From: Hansschlegelia zhihuaiae
Lineage (GTDB): Bacteria > Pseudomonadota > Alphaproteobacteria > Rhizobiales > Methylopilaceae
Direction of reading: 5' to 3'
NCBI RefSeq assembly: GCF_004103825.1
Contig: NZ_RYFI01000003.1
Coordinates: forward strand, 98,142-145,158
DNA length: 47,017 bases
Each line of letters opens with the position of its first letter. Position 1 is the stretch's first letter. The position numbers and the translations under genes were made by a program. Under the pieces are notes generated by a model. That model searched no databases, was not told the origin of the DNA, and saw nothing but the letters and a program-made list of their open reading frames with translations. Below are positions 26,156 to 33,364 of the stretch, in pieces.

Positions 26156-27529
26156 CTAGGCAGCGTCCGCCGCCACGCGGTTGCGGCCGTCCGTCTTGGC
26201 GCGATAGAGCGCGACGTCGGCGCGCTTGAGCAGGGCGCCGGCGTCGTCCTCGGCGCCGAGGAAGCTCGCGACGCCGACCGAGACCGTCACCTCGAGCGTC
26301 GCCTCGCCGCCGCGGATCTGGAACGGCGCGGCGGCGGTCTTTGTGCGGATGCGTTCTGCGACGATGCGGGCCACCGCGCCGTCGGTCTCCGGCATCACCA
26401 CCACGAACTCCTCGCCGCCGAGCCGGACGGCGAGATCGATCCCACGCACGCTGGCTTTCAGCCGTCGCGAGAACTCGCGCAGCACGTCGTCGCCCGCGTC
26501 GTGGCCATGGATGTCATTGACCTTCTTGAAGAAGTCGATGTCGACCACGAGCGCGGAGAGCGGCCGGTCGCGGCTCGCCGCCTGGTCGAGCAGCGCCTGG
26601 AGATGCATCTCCATGTAACGGCGATTGTGCAGCCCCGTGAGCCCGTCGGTGATCGCGAGCTCCATCGAGGTCTGCAGGTTCGCGCGCAGCCGCTCGGTGT
26701 AGCGCCGCCGGCGCACCTGGGTCCTCACGCGGGCCACGAGTTCGTTGGCGTCGATCGGGCGCATCAGATAGTCGGTCACGCCCACCTCGAGCCCGCGCAG
26801 GACGCGGGAGTGCTGCTCGGGGTCGGCGATCAGCAGGATCGGCAGCATGCGGGTGCGCTCGAGCGACCGGATTTGCGCGCAGAGCCTCAGCGCGTCGAAA
26901 TTCTCGAGCGAGAGGCTGACCACGGCGACGTCGTAATCGCCGTCGGCCGCGCGGAACAGCGCCTCGTGCGGCTCGACCTCGACGTCGACCGACTGGGTCG
27001 CGGCGAGCGCGTCGCGGATGCGGGCCGACGAGAGTTCGCGGTCGTCGACCAGCAGGACCCGGCCATGCTCGCCGGTGTCGGAGACCGCCTCCATCAGCGC
27101 GTCCGACATGCCGATCTCGCGCGTGGTCTGGGCGCGCAGCCGCAACTCGTCGCCGAGCATCTTGAGGCGCGCGAGCGAACGCACGCGAGCAAACAGCGCG
27201 ACATCCGACGCCGGCTTCGTCAGGAAGTCGTCGGCGCCGGCCTCGAGCCCCCTCACCCGGTCCGACGGCTGGTCGAGCGCGGTGATGATGACGACCGGGA
27301 TGTGATGGGTCTTCGGGTCGGCCTTCAGCCTACGGCAGACCTCGAAGCCGTCGATCCCCGGCATCATCACGTCGAGCAGGACGATGTCGCACTGGGCGCG
27401 CGCGCAGAGCTCCAGAGCCGTCGCGCCGTCCGGCGCGGTGACGACGTCGAAATACTCCGCTGTGAGCCGATCTTCGAGCAGCTTCACATTGGCGGCGACG
27501 TCGTCGACGACGAGGATGCGGGCGGTCAT
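26156..27529 (-). CDS. pleD: PleD-type diguanylate cyclase response regulator
   Basis: Makes cyclic di-GMP when phosphorylated, controlling polar development and motility-to-sessile switching in Caulobacter relatives. The 457-residue protein has the PleD order: receiver 1 with phospho-acceptor Asp53 (LLDVMMPG), a second receiver (about 156-270) whose acceptor position is Ser205 and thus an adaptor, and a GGDEF domain with active GGEEF (371-375) preceded by the inhibitory I-site RGID (362-365). It follows divK by 9 bp, so the two share a message. Length and residue numbers nearly match Caulobacter PleD. Confidence 0.95.
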   Translation of the reverse strand: MTARILVVDDVAANVKLLEDRLTAEYFDVVTAPDGATALELCARAQCDIVLLDVMMPGIDGFEVCRRLKADPKTHHIPVVIITALDQPSDRVRGLEAGADDFLTKPASDVALFARVRSLARLKMLGDELRLRAQTTREIGMSDALMEAVSDTGEHGRVLLVDDRELSSARIRDALAATQSVDVEVEPHEALFRAADGDYDVAVVSLSLENFDALRLCAQIRSLERTRMLPILLIADPEQHSRVLRGLEVGVTDYLMRPIDANELVARVRTQVRRRRYTERLRANLQTSMELAITDGLTGLHNRRYMEMHLQALLDQAASRDRPLSALVVDIDFFKKVNDIHGHDAGDDVLREFSRRLKASVRGIDLAVRLGGEEFVVVMPETDGAVARIVAERIRTKTAAAPFQIRGGEATLEVTVSVGVASFLGAEDDAGALLKRADVALYRAKTDGRNRVAADAA

Positions 27530-27538
27530 GCGGGTCGG

Positions 27539-27910
27539 TCAGCCTTCGCCGAGATAGTGTCTGACGGTTTCGAGGAACTTCTGGACGGAGATCGGCTTCG
27601 ACAGATAGGCCTCGCAGCCGCCGCCGCGGATGCGCTCCTCGTCGCCCTTCATGGCGAAGGCCGTGACCGCGATCACCGGGATCGCCCGGGTGCGCTCGTC
27701 CTCCTTGATCCACTTGGTGACGTCGAGGCCGGAGACCTCCGGCAGCTGGATGTCCATCAGGATCAGGTCGGGCAGGTGGGCGCGGGCGAGCTCCAGCGCC
27801 TCGACGCCGTTGCGGGTCTCGATCGTGGCGTAGCCATGCGCTTCGAGAAGGTCGTGGAAGAGCTTCATATTGAGCTCGTTATCCTCGACGATGAGGACGG
27901 TCTTGGGCAT
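27539..27910 (-). CDS. divK: Cell-cycle response regulator DivK
   Basis: A 123-residue single-domain receiver that controls the DivJ/PleC kinases and, through them, CtrA. The acceptor is Asp53 (LMDIQLPE), with the acidic pair EDN at 9-11, Thr83 and Lys105 (YLSKPIS), the same numbering as Caulobacter DivK. It is first in the divK-pleD operon. Upstream lies an inverted repeat with a TTAACC core, which resembles a CtrA half-site; CtrA control of divK is known in Caulobacter but is only inferred here. Confidence 0.96.
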   Translation of the reverse strand: MPKTVLIVEDNELNMKLFHDLLEAHGYATIETRNGVEALELARAHLPDLILMDIQLPEVSGLDVTKWIKEDERTRAIPVIAVTAFAMKGDEERIRGGGCEAYLSKPISVQKFLETVRHYLGEG

Positions 27911-27980
27911 GAAGGACCTACACTCCTCTGCGCCGCCTACGCACGCAGTCCAAAGCCGCCCGGGAAGACGGGGCCTAACG

Positions 27981-27999
27981 GAAAACGTTAACCGTTTTC
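27981..27999. promoter_or_regulatory. Inverted repeat with TTAAC core upstream of divK
   Basis: GAAAACG, TTAAC, CGTTTTC form a 7-bp inverted repeat with 5-base spacer, 71 bp upstream of divK and 71 bp before the divergent DUF3572 gene. The centre contains TTAACC, part of the CtrA consensus, but the full TTAA-N7-TTAA pattern is not present. Candidate operator. Confidence 0.4.
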
Positions 28000-28069
28000 G
28001 GGCCGCCGCGATCCTGTTTTCAGCGGGACCGAGCCTAGCCGAGATGTGTTAAGAAAGGCGCATCCCAAC

Positions 28070-28357
28070 ATGAGACGACACGCCGTGATCGAGCCGTCCG
28101 CGGAGGACGTCGCGGGCCGGGCTCTCGGCTTTCTGGCCGCCGATCCGGAACGCCTCGGCCGCTTCCTCGCGCTGTCCGGACTGGACCCGGCGACGATCCG
28201 AGAGGCGGCGCGGGAGCCCGGCTTTTTGCCGGGAGTGCTCGACCACATCCTGACGGACGAGCGGCTGCTGACGGAGTTCGCCGAGGCCGAAGGGCTCGCG
28301 CTCGAGGCGGTGGGACGCGCGCGGGCCGCGTTCGGCGCCCCGCATCCGGAGCAATGA
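28070..28357 (+). CDS. DUF3572 family protein
   Basis: A 95-residue helical protein with the DUF3572 pattern: AEDVAGRALGFLAADPERLGRF near the start and GFLPGVLDHILTDERLL in the middle. The family is restricted mainly to alphaproteobacteria and often precedes or follows divK; its role is unknown. The ATG at 28070 is chosen; a GTG at 28046 in frame would add eight residues. It is divergent from divK and 84 bp upstream of dinB, with which it may be co-transcribed. Confidence 0.82.
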   Translation: MRRHAVIEPSAEDVAGRALGFLAADPERLGRFLALSGLDPATIREAAREPGFLPGVLDHILTDERLLTEFAEAEGLALEAVGRARAAFGAPHPEQ

Positions 28358-28441
28358 CGCGGCCGCTTGATCGGACGGACTGTCCCGCCTGCGGCGAAGC
28401 GGGCAGAATGACGAGACGCGCTTCGCGCCTCGAAAGCCCGG

Positions 28442-29707
28442 ATGTCCGACGCCCTCGCCTTCTGCCGCGACTGCCTGACCGAGTCGCCCGGCCCGCGCTG
28501 CCGGGCCTGCGGCAGCCCGCGCATGGCGAGCCATCCGAAGCTCCGGGCGATGACCGTCGCTCATGTCGATTGCGACGCCTTTTTCGCCTCGATCGAGAAG
28601 CGCGACGACCCGAGCCTCGCCGACAAGCCGGTGATCGTCGGCGGCGGCAAGCGCGGCGTCGTCTCGACCTGCTGCTACATCGCGCGCATCCGCGGCGTCC
28701 GCTCGGCGATGCCGATGTTCAAGGCGCTGAAGCTCTGCCCCGACGCCGTGATCGTGAAGCCGAACTTCGGAAAGTACGTCGAGGCGAGCCGGGCCGTGAA
28801 GGCCAGGATGCTGGCGCTGACCCCGCTGGTCGAGCCGCTGTCGATCGACGAGGCGTTCCTCGACCTTTCCGGCACCGAGAGGACGCATCGCGCCCCGCCC
28901 GCGGTCGCGCTCGCGCGCTTCGCGCTCGAGGTCGAGCGGGACGTCGGCATCACGGTCTCGGTCGGCATGGCGTCGAACAAGTTCCTGGCCAAGATCGCCT
29001 CCGAGATCGACAAGCCGCGCGGTTTCGCGGCGCTCTCGATCGACGAGGCGCCGGCCTTCCTCGCGCCGAAGCCGGTCGGCTTTCTCTGGGGCGTCGGCCC
29101 GGCCTTCGCATCGACGCTGGAACGCGACGGGCTGAGGACGATCGGCGACCTGCAGCGTGCCGAGCCGCGCGAGCTCGCCCGGCGCTACGGCGAGCAGGGC
29201 CTGCGCCTGTCGCGCCTCGCGATCGGACAGGATTCCAGGCGCGTTGAGCCAGACCGGGCGCGCAAGAGCGTCGGGGCCGAGACCACCTTCGACGTCGACC
29301 TCCGCGACGCCGAGGCGCTCGAGGCGCGGCTCTGGCGGCTCTGCGAGAAGGTCGCGGAGCGCATGCGCAAGGACGGCATCTCGGGCTCGGTCGTCACGCT
29401 GAAGCTCAAGACCGACGAGTTTCGCCTGCGGACCCGCGCCCAGGCCCTGCCCTCGCCGACGAGGCTCGCGGGCCGGATCTTCGAGGCGGCCCGGCGGCTG
29501 CTCGCCAGGGAGATCGACGGAACGGCGTTCCGGCTGATCGGCGTCGCGCTCTCCGAGCTCGGCCCAGCGTCGGACGCCGACCCGCCGGATCTCGAACGCC
29601 GCCATGCGCGCCTCGACGCGATCGAGACGGCGGTCTCCGAGCTCAGGGCGCGGTTCGGTCAAGATTCGGTCGACCGCGCCTTCGCGCGGCGGCCGCGGGA
29701 GAGGTGA
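28442..29707 (+). CDS. dinB: DNA polymerase IV with N-terminal Cys cluster
   Basis: A Y-family translesion polymerase of 421 residues. Before the usual start (VAHVDCDAFFASIE, catalytic Asp43) there are about 38 residues with Cys8, Cys11, Cys20 and Cys23 in a CxxC-x8-CxxC pattern, a probable zinc ribbon seen in a subset of alphaproteobacterial DinB proteins. The second catalytic site SIDEAFLD (Asp136, Glu137), helix-hairpin-helix region and little-finger domain (about 275-390) are intact. No LexA box was recognised upstream. It is probably not essential and may be damage-induced. Confidence 0.94.
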   Translation: MSDALAFCRDCLTESPGPRCRACGSPRMASHPKLRAMTVAHVDCDAFFASIEKRDDPSLADKPVIVGGGKRGVVSTCCYIARIRGVRSAMPMFKALKLCPDAVIVKPNFGKYVEASRAVKARMLALTPLVEPLSIDEAFLDLSGTERTHRAPPAVALARFALEVERDVGITVSVGMASNKFLAKIASEIDKPRGFAALSIDEAPAFLAPKPVGFLWGVGPAFASTLERDGLRTIGDLQRAEPRELARRYGEQGLRLSRLAIGQDSRRVEPDRARKSVGAETTFDVDLRDAEALEARLWRLCEKVAERMRKDGISGSVVTLKLKTDEFRLRTRAQALPSPTRLAGRIFEAARRLLAREIDGTAFRLIGVALSELGPASDADPPDLERRHARLDAIETAVSELRARFGQDSVDRAFARRPRER

Positions 29708-29712
29708 GCGCA

Positions 29713-29842
29713 ACCTGATGTCCCGGCCTTGAGCCGGGACCCATTGCGCGCTGCGGCGCCAAGACAGTGACCTACCGTCCGACCAAGCCTCTAGGCGTCG
29801 AGCCGAATGAGTCCGGGCTCAAGGCCGGGACGCGGCGAAGCG
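29713..29842. repeat. Dispersed palindromic repeat pair between dinB and eipB
   Basis: TGTCCCGGCCTTGAGCCGGGACCCATT and, about 75 bp further, AATGAGTCCGGGCTCAAGGCCGGGACG are near-perfect inverse copies, each also self-complementary. The pair separates the converging dinB and eipB genes and belongs to the same general class as the element between topA and rnr. Confidence 0.6.
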
Positions 29843-29850
29843 CCAGACGC

Positions 29851-30696
29851 TCACTTCTTGCAGGGCGTCGGCTTCATGATCTCGAGCTCCTTCAGGTCCC
29901 CGTCGATCACGAAATCCCCGTAGTCGATCTTGAGCGCCCGGCTGATGCCGTTGGCGTAGAGGTCGAAGCTCATCTGGTAGTCGGGGGTCTGCTCGCCGTC
30001 GGTCTTCTTGCCGCGCTCGAAATAGCTGATGGCGACCGGCCAGTAGGTCTCCTTCTCGAGCTCGGGGCGCCGGGCCGGCGCCTCGAGGCCGGCGGGCGGC
30101 GCGTCGGCCGGCTTGCCGATGACCGCGAGCGTGTCAAACGTTTTGTCGCCCGCTTCCGAACCGTCATAGACCGAGGCCTGCAGCAGCGTCTGCTTCTCGC
30201 GCGCGGCTTCGATGATCTTCACGAGGTGCTCGGTCGGGAACAGCATCCGGGCCTCGTAGCTGTTCGACAGCCGGTTCGGCTTGGAGATCGTGACCTTCAC
30301 GGCGTCGCCGGCGCGCTCGGCGCGGCCGTCGGTGTCGCGGTCGAGCTGGTCGTTGAGGAAGTTCTGGGCCTGGAAGCGGAAGCTCTTGCCCGCCCCGTCC
30401 TCCCAGGTCTCGGAGCGCAGGTCCGAGACGTTGGTCTGGCCCTCGCCGTTTCCGATCTCGGTCACCTGCCGGAAGTTCAGCGCGTAGCCTTCGCAGGCGT
30501 CTCCGGTGAACTGGTAGACGATGCGCCCGCGGACCTGGTCGATCGAGCCGGCCCCGCCGCGCGCCTGGCTGAGGCGAAGCTCGTAGATCGCCCGATGCGG
30601 GATCAGGGTGACCTGGGCGGCCGCGGGAAGCGCAGCCGCCGTGGCGGCCAGGAGCGCCGCCGGAAGGGCGAAGGGGCGAAGTCCGGTCAAGTGCAT
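29851..30696 (-). CDS. eipB: EipB-family periplasmic envelope-integrity protein (DUF1849)
   Basis: A 281-residue protein with a signal peptide (about 1-27, ending LPAAAQ), matching the DUF1849 family whose Brucella member EipB is a spiral beta-sheet protein needed for envelope integrity. The two conserved Cys, Cys68 (GDACEGYA) and Cys279 (PTPCKK), sit almost exactly where Brucella EipB forms its disulfide. The ATG at 30696 is favoured by GAGG just upstream over a longer open frame to 30816. It is divergent from the RidA-like gene. Family call is strong; the role is carried over from Brucella. Confidence 0.9.
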   Translation of the reverse strand: MHLTGLRPFALPAALLAATAAALPAAAQVTLIPHRAIYELRLSQARGGAGSIDQVRGRIVYQFTGDACEGYALNFRQVTEIGNGEGQTNVSDLRSETWEDGAGKSFRFQAQNFLNDQLDRDTDGRAERAGDAVKVTISKPNRLSNSYEARMLFPTEHLVKIIEAAREKQTLLQASVYDGSEAGDKTFDTLAVIGKPADAPPAGLEAPARRPELEKETYWPVAISYFERGKKTDGEQTPDYQMSFDLYANGISRALKIDYGDFVIDGDLKELEIMKPTPCKK

Positions 30697-30837
30697 CGTG
30701 CCTCGTGTCGTATCCTTCCCCAATGTGCGCCGAACGTCCCGAAAGGCAATGTCCGCGGCCCCTTGTCCACCCCGCTTGCGGGCCGCCCGGAACTGCGCCA
30801 CACGGTCCGGGGACAAGGCATAATCGAGGAGAAGACA

Positions 30838-31302
30838 ATGACGCGGCGCATCGAAGCGCGACTGGCCGAACTCGGCGTCGACCTGCCGGACGCCCCCGCG
30901 CCGGCCGCGAATTACGTGCCGGCCGTGATCTCAGGCAAGATGCTCTATGTCTCGGGCCAGCTGCCGCTGTCCGGCGGGGCGGTCACCCTGAAGGGCCATC
31001 TCGGCGACGGCGTCGACATCGAGGCCGCGCGCGACGCCGCCAAGCTCTGCGCGATCAACATCCTGGCGCAGGCCCGCGCCGCGATCGGCGATCTCGACCG
31101 GATCGCCCGGATCGTGAAGCTCACGGGCTTCGTGTCCTCCCGCCCCGACTTCGGCGACCAGCCCAAGGTGATCAACGGCGCCTCCGACTTCCTGGTCGAG
31201 GTGCTGGGCGACAAGGGCCGCCACGCCCGCTCGGCGATCGGCGTCGCGGCGCTGCCGTTCGACGCCGCCGTCGAGGTCGAGGCCGTCATCGAACTGGAGT
31301 GA
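30838..31302 (+). CDS. RidA-family protein
   Basis: A 154-residue protein of the YjgF/YER057c/UK114 superfamily, whose RidA members hydrolyse reactive enamine/imine intermediates. It belongs to the longer TdcF-like/YjgH-like branch, with YVPAVISGKMLYVSGQLP (about 22-39) and CAINILAQARAAIGDLDRI. The classical RidA Arg near residue 105 is not evident, so deaminase activity is uncertain. The ATG at 30838 follows GAGGAGAAGAC. It is 9 bp before the phosphodiesterase gene and probably shares its message. Confidence 0.88.
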   Translation: MTRRIEARLAELGVDLPDAPAPAANYVPAVISGKMLYVSGQLPLSGGAVTLKGHLGDGVDIEAARDAAKLCAINILAQARAAIGDLDRIARIVKLTGFVSSRPDFGDQPKVINGASDFLVEVLGDKGRHARSAIGVAALPFDAAVEVEAVIELE

Positions 31303-31311
31303 TGTCCGGCC

Positions 31312-32076
31312 ATGGCCGCCCTCGACTGGTTGGTGGCCCGCCCGATCGCCCATCGCGGCCTGCACGACAGGTCGCTCGGCGTGATCGAAAACACGCCCAG
31401 CGCCGTGGCGCGGGCGCTGGAACACGGGCTGTCGGTCGAGATCGACGTCCAGCTGACGGGAGACGGCGACGCCGTCGTCTTCCATGACGCCACGCTCGAC
31501 AGGCTGACCGAGGCGACCGGGCGCGTCTCGGGAATGCCGCTCCAGGACTTGCGCAAGGTGGTGTTCCGCGAGACTGCAGACCGCATCTGGACACTCGACG
31601 ACTGCCTTGACCTGATCGGCGGCCGGCAGGCCCTTGTGGTCGAGATCAAGTCCGACTTCGACGGCGACATGCGGCTCGCGCGGCTCGTGGCCGACCGGCT
31701 CCGGCTGCGCGGCGGACCGGTCGCCGCCAAATCCTTCGATCCCCGCGCCGTCCGGGCGATCGCTGCCTCGGCGCCGCGGCTGCCGCGCGGGATCGTCGGC
31801 GAGGCCTTCGCGGACGACGACCCGCATTGGGCGGGTCTCTCCGGCTTCGAGCGTTTCAAAGCCCGCAATCTCCTTCACTGGCCTCTGACCCGCCCCCAAT
31901 TCTTGTCCTGGCATGTCCGCGACGTCGGCCGGCGGGCTATCCGGCTCGCGCGCGCCGCCGGCCTGCCGGTGATGACCTGGACGGTCCGCACGCCCGAAGA
32001 TCAGGCGTATGCGGCGCTTTACGCCGACCAGATGATCTTCGAAGGCTTCATGCCGGACGGCGTCGTCAGAACCTGA
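31312..32076 (+). CDS. ugpQ: Glycerophosphodiester phosphodiesterase
   Basis: Hydrolyses glycerophosphodiesters to glycerol-3-phosphate and an alcohol. The 254-residue TIM-barrel protein shows the GDPD signature: His14 (IAHRG), Glu26, Glu43 and Asp45 (VEIDVQ) and His58 (VFHDATLDRLT). No signal peptide is evident, so it is the cytoplasmic (UgpQ-like) kind. It follows the RidA-like gene by 9 bp and its last 11 bp overlap the converging outer-membrane-protein gene. Confidence 0.9.
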   Translation: MAALDWLVARPIAHRGLHDRSLGVIENTPSAVARALEHGLSVEIDVQLTGDGDAVVFHDATLDRLTEATGRVSGMPLQDLRKVVFRETADRIWTLDDCLDLIGGRQALVVEIKSDFDGDMRLARLVADRLRLRGGPVAAKSFDPRAVRAIAASAPRLPRGIVGEAFADDDPHWAGLSGFERFKARNLLHWPLTRPQFLSWHVRDVGRRAIRLARAAGLPVMTWTVRTPEDQAYAALYADQMIFEGFMPDGVVRT

Positions 32077-32866
32077 GCCCGATCCCGACCGTCGCGCCGC
32101 GCTCGTCGAGGCAGTCCTGGCCGACCGGGGTGAAGAAGGCCGCGGCGAAGATCGACCACCTCTCGTTCAGGTCGAAGATCGCGGCGCCCTGGAGCTTGTG
32201 GATCCGCTGCTTCAGCTCGTAGGGGCCTTTCCAGCGCCCCGTTCCGATCTGGTTGAAGTTCTGGACGAGCAGCAGGAGGCGCTCGATCGGCCGGATTCCC
32301 AAGGTCACGTCGATCCTCATCTCGTTCGCCGGGTCGCCGCTCCGCCACCGATAGCCCACGCCCATATCGAGGAAGGCCGGCTTTCCGAAGACTTCGAAGC
32401 TGCGCGCGACGAGGCCTCGGACGTCGGCCTGGTCGTCGGTCTCGCCGATGGCTGCGAGGCCCGAGCCCTTCTTCGCGCCGGCGATGACGGCGGAGGCCTG
32501 CGCCGAGACGATCCAGCCGTCCTGCGACCAGAGCCGCGCCCGGGCGCCGGCCTCGGACCGCCCGAGCCCCTCGCGGTCATGCACGCCGCCGTCCTTGGCC
32601 TCGATCCGCTGCAGGGCCGTCGATCCGAAGAGGGTCAACCCCTCGAGCGCGCCATATTCCACGAAGGCCTGGAGCTCCCGCTTCTCGTATCTTCCGCGCG
32701 ACTGGCGCTTGCCCATTCGGTCGAAATACTCGTCGCCGGACATCACATAGCCGGTCAGGAAGGCTTTGACCTCGCCGCGTTCGAGCGTGAAGGCGCCCGC
32801 GGCCGCCGCATGCGGCGCGGCGGCGGTCCCCAAAAGCGCGAGTAAGGTCATGACCGGGACGCGCAT
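32066..32866 (-). CDS. Predicted outer-membrane beta-barrel protein, unknown role
   Basis: A 266-residue protein with a signal peptide (1-22, ending PHAAAAG) and a mature part made of alternating hydrophobic strands, ending in Phe (VGIGLRF) as outer-membrane barrels do. The start at 32866 follows GGGGGCAGGAC. Paired aromatic/charged strands such as ALEGLTLFGSTALQR and AFLDMGVGYRWRSG suggest about ten to twelve strands. No named family is recognised. It lies 104 bp beyond the Hpt gene on the same strand as tamAB, so it could itself be a client of that machinery, which is speculation. Confidence 0.75.
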   Translation of the reverse strand: MRVPVMTLLALLGTAAAPHAAAAGAFTLERGEVKAFLTGYVMSGDEYFDRMGKRQSRGRYEKRELQAFVEYGALEGLTLFGSTALQRIEAKDGGVHDREGLGRSEAGARARLWSQDGWIVSAQASAVIAGAKKGSGLAAIGETDDQADVRGLVARSFEVFGKPAFLDMGVGYRWRSGDPANEMRIDVTLGIRPIERLLLLVQNFNQIGTGRWKGPYELKQRIHKLQGAAIFDLNERWSIFAAAFFTPVGQDCLDERGATVGIGLRF

Positions 32867-32970
32867 GGCGTCCTGCCCCCAAGCGAAGGCCGCCGGCCTC
32901 CGGGCCGGACCCCGCGCCACGATCCTGCCGCAATCGATTCAAATTGCAACCAAAGCGATTCGCAACCGCG

Positions 32971-33330
32971 TCAGTCGCGGCTCTCGACCAAGGCGAGGAT
33001 ATCTCGAACGAGCTCGCCGGACGCGTCGGAAGGCAAGCCGCCGCCGGCGACGCGGGAGGCGATGACGCGCTTCTCCAGTTGAGCGGCGCGCCGACCCAGC
33101 TCGAGCAGCCCGAGGGTCGGAGACGCGCCCGCCAGATTGTGGAGGCCGAGACGCAGGCTGTCGCCGGCGGCGGCCGCGGCGGCGGCGTCGGGCCCTGAGG
33201 CCGCGTGCGCGGCCTCCGCGAGCTGCGCCAGCCGGTCGCCGAGGCCGGCGAGGAAACGGGCGCGCACGGCCGCGATCCGTTGCGCCGTCCGGGCCCGCGC
33301 CTGCTCGTTGTCTGTCGTCATATCGGTCAC
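32971..33330 (-). CDS. Stand-alone Hpt-domain phosphotransfer protein
   Basis: A 119-residue helical protein. The Hpt motif HNLAGASPTLG is visible with His64 as the likely phosphorylated residue; the usual Lys after Leu is Ala, which occurs in some Hpt domains. The GTG start at 33330 is supported by AGGAG nine bases upstream. It follows tamB by 34 bp on the same strand and may be co-transcribed. No cognate kinase or regulator is adjacent; divK and pleD lie about 5 kb away. Function as a phosphorelay intermediate is likely; its partners are unknown. Confidence 0.75.
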   Translation of the reverse strand: MTDMTTDNEQARARTAQRIAAVRARFLAGLGDRLAQLAEAAHAASGPDAAAAAAAGDSLRLGLHNLAGASPTLGLLELGRRAAQLEKRVIASRVAGGGLPSDASGELVRDILALVESRD

Positions 33331-33364
33331 GACCCGCCGCTCCTGCCGACGGCAATGCGCCCCC

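Noticed and set aside
28354-29247. Open frame starting at the DUF3572 stop and running into dinB in another frame
   Set aside because: It begins with CPACGE by chance and then becomes Arg-rich shadow sequence of dinB.
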